Shown here in pieces: positions 1 through 9,759 of a DNA stretch of 64,000 nucleotides; the stretch's first letter is position 1, and every line of letters starts with the position of its first letter. Below the pieces are notes generated by a model. The model was not told the DNA's origin. It did not search any database and saw only the letters and a program-made list of their open reading frames with translations. Source of the stretch: Saccharina japonica (taxonomy: Eukaryota; Sar; Phaeophyceae; Laminariales; Laminariaceae); NCBI GenBank assembly GCA_008828725.1, contig MEHQ01002473.1:1-64000 (forward strand), given 5' to 3'. A program made the translations under genes and the position numbers.

Positions 1-600
1 GGTTTTGAAAAATATGGTCAGGCGTTCTAAAAAAACGGGGATTTTTAACTTGGTGTCCCCAGATTTTGCCGTCAAGGCACGTCCGTCAAGGCATTTTCCT
101 TGACCCCGTCCGTCAAGGGGTAAAAGTGCGTCTCCTGACATCTCTGCTGCAGAGTTAGTATATATATGTACCCTATTCTATTCTTCACGAACAATCGGCA
201 TGCATGCATGCATGTACGAGTCAAAAATGATCTCGATCATCAGCACAGCCACAGTCTCGCGAGCGATTTTGCAAGCCCCTTTCGCGATGACCTCGAGACA
301 ACCGACAACAACGAACAACGTGCTCTCAAGAAGCAGCCAGCCCCCCGCATTGATTCGGAGTCAATCCCCATCGTTTCTATTTTCTTCGCCATTTGTACTC
401 CTACTAAGAACCTTCGCCGTCAATTTGTTTCCTATTTATTCCTATTATATTTGTTTTGACCCTCTATCATCTCCATTACGACTTGCTTCAATCTGGCCCT
501 ACCGTCGTGGGGGCGGGATGGCCACTTATTCCCTAGTTGCATATATTTTTGGTTGTGAGGGATATGCGATTTAAAAGGGTTAACCTATAGACCACCCAGT

Positions 601-683
601 CAGCGTTGTGACTCTGTGGGCAGGTGGGTCGTGCCTATACGACAGGCCAAGGTTGGGTCTCCGGTTCAAATCACGCAGCCTTC
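601..683 (+). other. tRNA-like patch (possible SINE head)
   Basis: A B-box-like GGTTCAAATC at 663-672 follows a TGGGCAGGTGG A-box-like stretch at 616-626. A short GTCG/CGAC stem sits where an anticodon arm would be. No acceptor stem can be formed, so this is not a functional tRNA. A tRNA-derived SINE head is the best reading, with low confidence. Confidence 0.25.
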
Positions 684-690
684 ATACAAC

Positions 691-1490
691 AATTATTATT
701 AAACGTGCGTGCTGTAGATATCACAAAAGGTTGTGAGGGTTTTTCTTCTGGATACCAGTAGCGTGCGGCAAGGAAAGCACCCCGGAGAGAATGCCGAGAC
801 ATTCACATTGTCGAGCGCATAAAGTAGATATATTGTTTGTTAGAAGGGATAACCGGCTGCTGTAGACTGCTGAGTCAGGATTATCTATGTAGTAGGCAAT
901 TGATAGTAGGTAATACCTTCTAATTCCAACCAGCAGGGTGTTTATGTTCGCCCGTACCACACCATCCAATCTCCATTCAGCACCAAACGTGGCATGCAGG
1001 TATAAAACGTGAAATCATGTAATACTATATACGAGCTCTTGCCAACACCGGAACTGTCAGTTGATGATATAAAGTGGATGACGTGCACATAATAACTCTT
1101 TGGTTGTCATACGCGACTTTCATACCTGCCTGCTCTTCTTGCGGAAGAACTGGTTTGGGTCTTATTTCGCTTCGTATGGTAGTCGGCCGTTTAAAACCCC
1201 CGTACCTCCTTCACACCTGGGGTTGAACTCCAGCGGTTAGTTTATATATACCATTGGTCGAAAGGGATAACCCTCTTTGTTGCTTAAGGCGCCGAACTCA
1301 GTGTATTCGAGACAACAATTACAAGAATAAATATATAACAAATCCGTTTTGTTTTTTCTAGTTGCAATGTGCTATTTTCGGCATAATTTCTACCCTTTCA
1401 TGACTCCCTACGGAAAACGATATTTGTCTAGTTCTGATACTCAGGCCTGCTCCCGATGAGTAGTTTTAGAGAGCGTAGGACATGGTCAAC
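691..1490. other. Outer arm segment without a gene
   Basis: No coding pattern on either strand; all open frames are short and their translations look random. The stretch is AT-rich with scattered TATATA tracts. A duplicated phrase about GGGATAACC appears near 847 and 1264. The mirror copy occupies about 9760-10560. Confidence 0.6.
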
Positions 1491-1504
1491 ATTTGCAAAG
1501 GTAT

Positions 1505-2050
1505 GTTCGGTAGGGTACGTACCGAAGTATGCCGGGGGTACTTTCTCGGTGAATACCGGTACCCGACCCTTCGGTAAGTTTTCGGTACAGCCCCGATACC
1601 GGTACCCGACACTTCGGTAAGTTCGGTACCTTTCCAATACTGGTACCAGACATTTCCGTAAGTTCGGTACTTTTTTAATACCGGTACCCGACACTTCGGT
1701 AAGTTCGATACGCCCGCCCAAATGTACCCGAGGTATCGGTATACCCTCGATCGCAATACCGGGGGTACCGGTATTCGTTCGGTACTGGGCTCCATACCCT
1801 ACCGAACACTTCGGTAAGTTCGGTACTTTTTCAATACCGGTACCCGACACTTCGGTAAGCTCGGTATATTTTCGATACCGGTACCCGACACTTCGGTAAG
1901 TTCGGTACTTTTCCAATATCGGTACCCGACACTTCGGTAAGTTCGGTACTTTTCCAATAATACCGGTACCCGACACCTCGGTAAATTCGGTACGCCCACC
2001 CGAATATACCTGGGGTACCGATGTACCCTCGACCACAATACCGGCGGTGA
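1505..2050 (-). repeat. 41-bp GGTACCGG satellite, block A, left arm
   Basis: Tandem units of about 41 bases, each holding GGTACCGGTATTG, a short A-run, GTACCGAACTTACCGAAG and TGTCG on the minus strand. Longer junction units containing a CCCGGTATTG phrase interrupt the array, giving a higher-order pattern. Since 41 is not a multiple of three and units lack stops, open frames run through it; they are by-products of the repeat. A similar block lies at 2872-3420. Confidence 0.9.
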
Positions 2051-2281
2051 TCAGTGCGGCCTCGGTACCGAGGAATCGGGTATGTATGTATGCAATACGG
2101 ACACACATTAAACATTTATTTGTGGCAGCAGCAGTCTTCTCTACATTATTTATGTATCAATCTGGTCCTTGCCTATGGAGTGACACCACGCACTCGTACC
2201 ACACCCACCATTCATGGCTGGCTGTAGACACAACACAACAACCACCAAGAGTACGGAGCGAAAGGATAGCTGATCTTTTCT

Positions 2282-2464
2282 CCAACTCGCGACGTTGGGG
2301 TTCGAGGTGCCGCCGAGGCGGTGCTACAGCACGCTCTGCGCAACCTTCGTGTGGTATATACTGTAGGAGAAGCTTCGACTACTCGCCTGAGAAAGCATAC
2401 TCGTACTATGCATCCTCTATACGGACTTGAACGCGACATCTCGAATCCATCGCTGCTCTATTGA
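2282..2464 (+). pseudogene. Coding-like remnant, weakly histone-fold-like
   Basis: A 60-codon frame opens at 2282 and stops at 2462-2464; the same frame stays readable to about 2578 past that stop. The composition looks protein-like. Its second half shows RKHTRTM then LYGLER, which recalls the RKTVTAM and VYALKR spacing of the histone H4 C-terminal helix, and an earlier VLQHALRN recalls VLKVFLEN. The upstream part appears to continue from another frame (2047-2281), so a frameshift is likely. It could be chance. No profile search was possible, so the family call is a guess. Confidence 0.2.
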
Positions 2465-2862
2465 TACTCAAAGACTGATGTACCAGCAGCAGCGGGAGCA
2501 GCACAACGCGAGGTCGCCGATGATCTAAACCGTATGCTGAGCTTCGAACTTGGGAAGTTGGTGTATAAAATGGGGCAGNCGTAGCACTCGATGGCAGTGG
2601 CACGCGTGGACTGTATCAAATATATTGAAAATATACAGTGGAGCCCACAGCAGCAGCACATCGCCCAAGTTGGTGCTGCTGCTTCTGCCCCTCTGCTGCT
2701 GCTGTGTTCTGTTGTTGTTCTTGCTGGGGCTGGGGCTGCTGCTAATCGTGCTGCCGCTTGCTACGTGGTTGGGGTGGGGGCGGCCGCATTGCCATTTTCT
2801 CCGCCGTTGCCGCCACCATCTATCTGTTTGCTGTTGCTATATACAAGTACACATGTATTTAC
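2465..2862. other. CTG/CAG-rich block between satellites (left arm)
   Basis: Holds interrupted GCTGCTGCT and CAGCAGCAG runs around 2490-2510 and 2650-2760, and one undetermined base (N at 2579, read as A in the mirror copy). No gene recognised. The mirror copy is about 8315-8710. Confidence 0.6.
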
Positions 2863-2871
2863 TGTAGGGTA

Positions 2872-3420
2872 TATTCGGCAGGGTACGTACCGAAGTATAC
2901 CGGGGGTATTTCCTCGGTAAATACCGGTACCTGACACTTCGGTAAGTTCGGTATTTTTCCAATACTGGTACCCGACACTTCGGTAAATTCGGTATTTTTC
3001 CAATACCGGTACCCGGCACTTCGGTAAGTTCGGTATTTTTCAATACCGGTACGCGACACTTCGGTAAGTTCGGTATTTTTTCAATACCGGTACCCGATAC
3101 TTCGGTTAGTTCGGTATTTTTCCAATACCGGTACCTGACACATCGGTAAGTTCGGTACGCACACCTAAATGTACCCCGGGTACCGGTATACCCTCGGCCA
3201 CAATACCGGGGGTACCGGTATTTTCTCGGGAGTGTGCTTTATACCCTACCGAGCACTTCGGTAAGTTCGGTAGTTTTTTCAATACCGGTACCCGACACCT
3301 TTCGGTACTTTATACGACCGAATTCGGTAATCTTTTTCAATACCGGTACCCGACACTTCGGTAAGTTCGAGTATGCGCAACAAATATACCCCCGGTACCG
3401 GTATACCCTACCGAACTTGC
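2872..3420 (-). repeat. 41-bp GGTACCGG satellite, block B, left arm
   Basis: Second block of the satellite family in the same arm and the same orientation as block A. It has the same head (GTACGTACCGAAGTATACC) and the same long junction unit near 3150-3250. Two blocks of one family bracketing 0.8 kb suggest an older direct duplication within the arm. Confidence 0.9.
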
Positions 3421-3490
3421 CTTTTTATTTGTATCTCGGGAGGCACATCGATCAGACGCCTTTCTTTTTCGTCACGAAACGTGCCTCTTA

Positions 3491-4201
3491 GGGCCGTTTT
3501 TAACGACGCGTATTTAGCAAATGAATTGCCAAATTTCCATTTTTTGGCAAGTTTTACTTGCCAAAATAGCAAAAAACTTGCCAAGTTTTTTTCCGGATAT
3601 TTCCGTAGCTGTTCGTTGGCAAGTTTTTGGAAAGTCAAATTTGTTATTTCACTTGCCATTGGCGACCAATCACGCCTACCCAAGACCATGCAAACCACAC
3701 GCCGTTGCGCTAGACGCACGAGCTGCAGCAACACAGGAAGATACCGAGGGTTAGATGGTGGTGCTGACAGCAGATGATGGTGGGTGACGGCACTGCTGAA
3801 GGGGTTGCTGGCGCGGGTGACGAACCGCATGTAGGCGTGGCACTGGTGCCGTCTGGGGCTGATGCTCAAGTCAATCCTAACCAAACAGTCGCTCCAGCTT
3901 TCCCAAGACAACGAACAACGTGACTATGATCGCCCTGGAGGGCTGTCCACCTCTGGGATCTACGAGATATGCTTGGATCCGTCTCCAGGCCACCCATGCC
4001 TCGACGAGGGTGTCGTCTAGCTGTCCGACCCTTGCTGTACGGGGTTTGACAAAAAAACTGAAGGCGTTACGTGGCTCAAATAGCAAGTTTCTTGCCATTT
4101 CATCGTGTTTGTCGATAGAAAGTATTTTCCAATACTTGCCAATTTGTTGTTGCCAAAATAGCAAGTTTTTTGCTATTTGCTCGTGTCGTTAAAAACGGCC
4201 C
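3491..4201. mobile_element. Harbinger-like MITE, left arm
   Basis: A 711-bp element bounded by terminal inverted repeats GGGCCGTTTTTAACGAC and GTCGTTAAAAACGGCCC, flanked by TTA on both sides (3488-3490 and 4202-4204). A 3-bp TTA/TAA duplication with GG-starting ends is typical of PIF/Harbinger elements. The interior is rich in TTGCCAA and TTTGCTA inverted words and codes for no transposase, so it is non-autonomous. Class is inferred from ends and target site only. Confidence 0.7.
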
Positions 4202-4235
4202 TTACTCAAAAATGAGTCGACATACCCCTGGCACC

Positions 4236-4320
4236 AAGGGCTAACAAAAAAAGTTATCCCGCACACCACACTACCCCCCCCCCGGAGGGCCGAAAAAAAG
4301 TTTTTTTTTGTTTTCCTTTT
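4236..4320. mobile_element. One end of a CACAAAAAAA-type MITE (left arm)
   Basis: Contains AAAAAAAGTTATCCCGCAC, CACCACACTA and a C-run. This matches one terminus of the complete element at 54856-55152 (GATAACTTTTTTTGTGCACC, with GTGGTGTCG and a G-run beside it). Only one end could be found here, so it is a fragment. Confidence 0.45.
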
Positions 4321-4552
4321 TGGTGAATTTCTTGGCTTTTCCCCTCTCACCAACTCTCACACAAAAAGGTCTTTCAAGGTACTTGATTAATAGATAGAAC
4401 ATTGCTTGGATACAACCCCCCGCCAAGGTGCCTAGACAACAACAACAAATATCTTAATATTTCAGTCACGAAAACAAGCCATCGTGCTTGATTGAGTCAA
4501 ATGGCCTGGAAAACACTCCACGACGAGGAACGTAATGGTCGCACAAATGTAA

Positions 4553-5500
4553 TCATCGAAGACTGCCAAGATCTTTCTGGCGAACGCTTTGCGTGATCGT
4601 TCTGCCCCGCCTACTCTTGCGCACAGGTTCTCCCACGTTCTCGCCCGGTGTCTCGCTACCGTTGCTGCTACTCCCCGCCCGTCCCCTCTTGCTCCCCCCT
4701 TCCCCTCCTTCACCCCCTTCCCTTCGTCCCCCCGGCTGTTCGTCTTCGTTCTCATCCTTGCGGTCGTCCTTGTCGTCTTCCTCTTTCTCCTCCCCTCCCC
4801 CCCCGTCTCTCTTCTCTTCCGACTCCTCTTCCTCCTCCTCTTCCTCCTCCCGCTCCCCCCCGCCCCTCTCCTCTTCTGACTCCTCTTCTGACTCCTCCTC
4901 CTCTTCCTTCTCCTCTTCCTCCTCCTCTGAGTCGTCTGACTCATCTGACCCCCCGTCATGCTGTGAACCCTTACGGCGTGCTGCGGGGGCTATGGAACCC
5001 TTACTCTTCCGCTGGGAGACCGTTCGGCGTGCTACGGGGGCTCTGGCAGCCTTGCCCTTTGGCATCCTTCTCGCCACCGCCTCCTTCTCTGTCTTGCTTA
5101 CGTCAAAGCTGCTTTCGAATCTCGCAGTGTTGGGGTCTGCTTTGTTCAGAGCCAACGAAGTGGAATGCTGCCCTTCTACGTGATGGGACATGCAGTATTT
5201 CCACACCCACTCTGCAGAGCTGCAAAACTTGCACTTCAGGGGTACGTTAGTGCATGGGGTCGATGACGTGAACTTTGACGCCGCTGATAGGCCTAAAGCA
5301 ACGAGACTTCTTTGCGAGTCCAACTCGGGCGCGAGACGACAGTTGGAATGTATCTGAGGTGCAGCTTTCCCGATCCTTGGTACTTCAATCCACGTCTTGC
5401 ACATCCTCCCAACCTCGTCGCCGCAAAAGCCGCACGTGTTGCACTGCCGTAAGCTCTGTGGGAGGGACAGTATCATAACAAAAAACACAAGATAAAACAT
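4553..5500 (-). CDS. Cysteine-rich, acidic-tract protein of unknown function (5' truncated)
   Basis: Open frame of 315 codons, unrecognised. Order: a Cys cluster CNTCGFCGDEVGRMC at residues 20-34; a second metal-binding-like group CKFC then WKYCMSHH at about 90-110; a basic stretch rich in Arg, Lys and Ala (about 145-180); a long Glu/Asp run with Gly-Arg islands (about 185-270); and a basic tail with RKSRRGRT. It probably binds metal, with nuclear or nucleic-acid contacts inferred from composition. The first 15 codons look hydrophobic like a signal peptide, but TGTCCCTCCCACAG just before codon 16 (base 5455) resembles an intron 3' end, so the true exon likely starts there. The palindrome centre lies only about 100 bases upstream, so the 5' part of the gene is missing. 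It could be a transposon-encoded protein. Confidence 0.5.
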   Translation of the reverse strand: MFYLVFFVMILSLPQSLRQCNTCGFCGDEVGRMCKTWIEVPRIGKAAPQIHSNCRLAPELDSQRSLVALGLSAASKFTSSTPCTNVPLKCKFCSSAEWVWKYCMSHHVEGQHSTSLALNKADPNTARFESSFDVSKTEKEAVARRMPKGKAARAPVARRTVSQRKSKGSIAPAARRKGSQHDGGSDESDDSEEEEEEKEEEEESEEESEEERGGGEREEEEEEEEESEEKRDGGGGEEKEEDDKDDRKDENEDEQPGGRREGGEGGEGGSKRGRAGSSSNGSETPGENVGEPVRKSRRGRTITQSVRQKDLGSLR

Positions 5501-5507
5501 GGAATGT

Positions 5508-5588
5508 TCAGGTTTCCTTCAAGTACGTCCGGTAGTCCTCTGGGTGCAGTAAGCAGTCAATTTTCCGCGGATACTTCAATACAAAATG
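5508..5588 (-). pseudogene. Possible upstream exon fragment crossing the palindrome spacer
   Basis: A 26-codon frame ending at a TGA (5508-5510) reads continuously from the spacer into the left arm. It contains LKYPRKIDC and HPEDYRTYLK, which look like real protein. It may be the tail of the preceding exon of the 4553-5500 gene or of a separate gene. The right arm has only the part from TGCTTACTG onward, so the inversion breakpoint falls inside it. Confidence 0.35.
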
Positions 5589-5592
5589 CACT
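5556..5592. other. Palindrome spacer (37 bases)
   Basis: This is the only unpaired sequence at the centre of symmetry. Read on the minus strand it continues in frame into the left arm as part of an open frame (5508-5588). The right arm lacks the matching upstream part. The spacer therefore looks like original left-arm sequence, and the inverted copy begins just beyond it. Confidence 0.85.
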
Positions 5593-5647
5593 TGCTTACT
5601 GCACCCAGAGGACTACCGGACGTACTTGAAGGAAACCTGACCATTCC

Positions 5648-6592
5648 ATGTTTTATCTTGTGTTTTTTGTTATGATACTGTCCCTCCCACAGAGCCTACG
5701 GCAGTGCAACACGTGCGGCTTTTGCGGCGACGAGGTTGGGAGGATGTGCAAGACGTGGATTGAAGTACCAAGGATCGGGAAAGCTGCACCTCGGATACAT
5801 TCCAACTGTCGTCTCGCGCCCGAGTTGGACTTTCGCAAAGAAGTCTCGTTGCTTTAGGCCTATCAGCGGCGTCAAAGTTGACGTCATCGACCCCATGCAC
5901 TAACGTACCCCTGAAGTGCAAGTTTTGCAGCTCTGCAGAGTGGGTGTGGAAATACTGCATGTCCCATCACGTAAAAGGGCAGCATTCCACTTCGTTGGCT
6001 CTGAACAGACCCCAACACTGCCAGATTCGAAAGCAGCTTTGATGTAAGCCAGACAGAGAAGGAGGCGGTGGCGAGAAGGATGCCGAAGGGCAAGGCTGCC
6101 AGAGCCCCCGTAGCACGCCGAACGGTCTCCCAGCGGAAGAGTAAGGGTTCCATAGCCCCCGCAGCACGCCGTAAGGGTTCACAGCATGACGGGGGGTCAG
6201 ATGAGTCAGACGACTCAGAGGAGGAGGAAGAGGAGGAGGAGGAGGAGGAGGAGTCAGAAGAGGAGTCAGAAGAGGAGAGGGGCGGGGGGGGGGGGGAGAA
6301 GGAAGAGGAGGAGGAAGAGGAGTCGGAAGAGAAGAGAGACGGGGGGGGAGGGGAGGAGAAAGAGGAAGACGACAAGGACGACCGCAAGGATGAGAACGAA
6401 GACGAACAGCCGGGGGGACGAAGGGAAGGGGGTGAAGGAGGGGAAGGGGGGAGCAAGAGGGGACGGGCGGGGAGTAGCAGCAACGGTAGCGAGACACCGG
6501 GCGATAACGTGGGAGAACCCGTGCGCAAGAGTAGGCGGGGCAGAACGATCACGCAAAGCGTTCGCCAGAAAGATCTTGGCAGTCTTCGATGA
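5648..6592 (+). pseudogene. Right-arm copy of the acidic-tract gene, frameshifted
   Basis: Inverted copy of 4553-5500. A 2-base insertion near 5831 shifts the frame after ELDF, and a 5-base deletion near 6006 brings it back, so about 58 codons including the second Cys group are misread. The rest (basic stretch, acidic run and basic tail, 6068-6592) is open, with small differences in the Glu and Gly runs. The putative splice acceptor CTCCCACAG before 5693 is kept. The left copy is the better one. Confidence 0.6.
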
Positions 6593-6842
6593 TTACATTT
6601 GTGCGACCATTACGTTCCTCGTCGTGGAGTGTTTTCCAGGCCATTTGACTCAATCAAGCACGATGGCTTGTTTTCGTGACTGAAATATTAAGATCTTTGT
6701 TGTTGTTGTCGAGGCACCTTGGCGAGGGGTTGTATCCAAGCAATGTTCTATCTATTAATGAAGTACCTTGAAAGACCTTTTTGTGTGAGAGTTGGTGGGA
6801 GGGGAAAAGCCAAGAAATTCACCAAAAAGGAAAAAAAAAAAA

Positions 6843-6915
6843 CTTTTTTTCGGCCCTCCGGGGGGGGGGGGGGGGGTAGTGTGGTGTGCGGGATAACTTT
6901 TTTTGTGCGCCCTTA
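6843..6915. mobile_element. One end of a CACAAAAAAA-type MITE (right arm)
   Basis: Mirror of 4236-4320. The G-run is longer here, and the end reads GATAACTTTTTTTGTGCGCC, close to the intact terminus at 55131-55150. Confidence 0.45.
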
Positions 6916-6949
6916 GGTGGCCCAGGAGGTATGTCGACTCTTTTGCTTA

Positions 6950-7659
6950 GGGCCGTTTTTAACGACACGAGCAAATAGCAAAAAACTTGCTATTTTGGCA
7001 ACAACAAATTGGCAAGTATTGGAAGATACTTTCTATCGACAAACACGATGAAATGGCAAGAAACTTGCTATTTGAGCCACGTAACGCCTTCAGTTGTTTT
7101 ATCAAACCCNGTACAGCAAGGATCGGGCAGCTAGACGACACCCTCGTCGAGGCATGGGTGGCCTGGAGACGGATCCAAGCATATCTCGTAGATCCCAGAG
7201 GTGGACAGCCTTCCAGGGCGATCATAGTCACGTTGTTCGTTGTCTTGGGAAAGCTGGGGCGACGGTTTGATTGGGATTGACTTGAGCATCAGCCCCAGAC
7301 GGCACCAGTGCCACGCCTACATGCGGTTCGTCACCCGCGCCAGCAACCCTTCATCAGCAGTGCCGTCCACCATCATCTGCTGACAGCACCACCATCTAAC
7401 CCTCGGTATCTTCCTGTGTTGCTGCAGCTCGTGCGTCTAGCGCAACGGCGTGTGGTTTGCATGGTCTTGGGTAGGCGTGATTGGTCGCAAATGGCAAGTG
7501 AAATAGCAAATTTGACTTTCCAAAAACTTGCCAACGAACAGCTACGGAAATATCCGGAAAAAAACTTGGCAAGTTTTTTGCTATTTTGGCAAGTAAAACT
7601 TGCCAAAAAATGGAAATTTGGCAATTCATTTGCTAAATACGCGTCGTTAAAAACGGCCC
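6950..7659. mobile_element. Harbinger-like MITE, right arm
   Basis: Mirror copy of 3491-4201 (710 bp) with one undetermined base at 7110. Here the flanks read TTA and TAA, so the target duplication is no longer perfect on the side next to the homopolymer-rich stretch. It was duplicated with the arm, so the insertion predates the palindrome. Confidence 0.7.
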
Positions 7660-7737
7660 TAAGAGGCACGTTTCGTGACGAAAATAAAAGCGTCTGATCG
7701 ATGTGGCCTCCCGAGATACAAACATAAAAAGGCAAGT

Positions 7738-8312
7738 TCGGTAGGGTATACCGGTACCGGGGGTATATTCGTTGCGCGTACCGAACTTACCGAAGTGTCG
7801 GGTACCGGTATTGAAAAAGTACCGAACTTACCGAAATGTCCGGTACCGGTATTGAAAAAGTACCGAACTTACCGAAGTGTCGGGTACCGGTATTGAAAAA
7901 ACTACCGAACTTACCGAAGTGCTCGGTAGGGTATAAAGCACACTCCCGAGAAAATACCGGTACCCCCGGTATTGTGGCCGAGGGTATACCGGTACCCGGG
8001 GTACATTTAGGTGAGCGTACCGAACTTACCGATGTGTCAGGTACCGGTATTGGAAAAATACCGAACTAACCGAAGTATCGGGTACCGGTATTGAAAAAAT
8101 ACCGAACTTACCGAAGTGTCGCGTACCGGTATTGAAAAATACCGAACTTACCGAAGTGCCGGGTACCGGTATTGGAAAAATACCGAATTTACCGAAGTGT
8201 CGGGTACCAGTATTGGAAAAATACCGAACTTACCGAAGTGTCAGGTACCGGTATTTACCGAGGAAATACCCCCGGTATACTTCGGTACGTACCCTGCCGA
8301 ATATACCCTACA
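7738..8312 (+). repeat. 41-bp GGTACCGG satellite, block B, right arm
   Basis: Mirror of 2872-3420. It has small unit-length differences from the left copy and keeps the same head and junction unit. Confidence 0.9.
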
Positions 8313-8314
8313 GT

Positions 8315-8710
8315 AAATACATGTGTACTTGTATATAGCAACAGCAAACAGATAGATGGTGGCGGCAACGGCGGAGAAAATGGCAATGCGGCCGCCCCCA
8401 CCCCAACCACGTAGCAAGCGGCAGCACGATTAGCAGCAGCCCCAGCCCCAGCAAGAACAACAACAGAACACAGCAGCAGCAGAGGGGCAGAAGCAGCAGC
8501 ACCAACTTGGGCGATGTGCTGCTGCTGTGGGCTCCACTGTATATTTTCAATATATTTGATACAGTCCACGCGTGCCACTGCCATCGAGTGCTACGTTTGC
8601 CCCATTTTATACACCAACTTCCCAAGTTCGAAGCTCAGCATACGGTTTAGATCATCGGCGACCTCGCGTTGTGCTGCTCCCGCTGCTGCTGGTACATCAG
8701 TCTTTGAGTA
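8315..8710. other. CTG/CAG-rich block (right arm)
   Basis: Mirror of 2465-2862. No gene recognised. Confidence 0.6.
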
Positions 8711-8893
8711 TCAATAGAGCAGCGATGGATTCGAGATGTCGCGTTCAAGTCCGTATAGAGGATGCATGGTACGAGTATGCTTTCTCAGGCGAGTAGTCGA
8801 AGCTTCTCCTACAGTATATACCACACGAAGGTTGCGCAGAGCGTGCTGTAGCACCGCCTCGGCGGCACCTCGAACCCCAACGTCGCGAGTTGG
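8711..8893 (-). pseudogene. Coding-like remnant, right-arm copy
   Basis: Mirror of 2282-2464 with the same frame and the same terminal stop. At the one clear difference seen (near 8770) the codon differs between arms but the frame is kept. Confidence 0.2.
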
Positions 8894-9124
8894 AGAAAAG
8901 ATCAGCTATCCTTTCGCTCCGTACTCTTGGTGGTTGTTGTGTTGTGTCTACAGCCAGCCATGAATGGTGGGTGTGGTACGAGTGCGTGGTGTCACTCCAT
9001 AGGCAAGGACCAGATTGATACATAAATAATGTAGAGAAGACTGCTGCTGCCACAAATAAATGTTTAATGTGTGTCCGTATTGCATACATACATACCCGAT
9101 TCCTCGGTACCGAGGCCGCATTGA

Positions 9125-9743
9125 TCACCGCCGGTATTGTGGTCGAGGGTACATCGGTACCCCAGGTATATTCGGGTGGGCGTACCGAATTTACCGAGGT
9201 GTCGGGTACCGGTATTATTGGAAAAGTACCGAACTTACCGAAGTGTCGTGTACCGGTATCGAAACAATACCGAACTTACCGAAGTGTCGGGTACCGGTAA
9301 TGAAAAAGTACCGAACTTACCGAAGTGTTCGGTAGGGTATCGAGCCCGGTACCGAACGAATACCGGTACCCCCGGTATTGCGATCGAGGGTATACCGATA
9401 CCTCGGGTACATTTGGGCGGGTGTATCGAACTTACCGAAGTGTCGGGTACCGGTATTAAAAAAGTACCGAACTTACGGAAATGTCTGGTACCAGTATTGG
9501 AAAGGTACCGAACTTACCGAAGTGTCGGGTACCGGTATCGAAACAATACCGAACTTACCGAAGTGTCGGGTACGGGTATACCGACTCACCGAAGTGTCGG
9601 GTACCGGTATTGAAAAAATACCGAACTTACCGAAGTGTCGGGTACCGGTATCGGGGCTGTACCGAAAACTTACCGAAGGGTCGGGTACCGGTATTCACCG
9701 AGAAAGTACCCCCGGTATACTTCGGTACGTACCCTACCGAACA
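9125..9743 (+). repeat. 41-bp GGTACCGG satellite, block A, right arm
   Basis: Mirror of 1505-2050, about 70 bases longer. The length difference is best explained by gain or loss of units after the arms formed. It ends in the same head sequence, with TACGTACCG and TAGGGTA phrases, as the other blocks. Confidence 0.9.
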
Positions 9744-9759
9744 TACCTTTGCAAATGTT

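Larger units (their letters stand above)
1..5555 (+). repeat. Left arm of an 11-kb imperfect palindrome
   Basis: Bases 1-19 are the reverse complement of 11227-11245, and bases 5546-5555 are the reverse complement of 5593-5602. Every landmark between them (satellites, MITE, gene, homopolymer tracts) recurs in mirror order in the right arm. The arms are similar but not identical: single-base differences, small indels and different satellite copy numbers leave this arm about 100 bases shorter. It starts at the window edge, so the true outer end may lie outside. Confidence 0.95.

Noticed and set aside
1428..2108. Long open frames (up to 226 codons) over the 41-bp satellite, also 9137-9613
   Set aside because: All frames are open because the unit lacks stops. 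The translation is a repeating string that changes phase with each unit; no start context or splice support.
4593..5250. Ser/Pro/Leu-rich frames on the plus strand
   Set aside because: They are the antisense of the Glu/Asp-rich tract of the 4553-5500 gene.
5455..5500. Signal peptide on the Cys-rich protein
   Set aside because: The hydrophobic start reads through a TTTTTTGTTATG and CCTCCCACAG stretch that looks like an intron end, so those codons are probably not translated.
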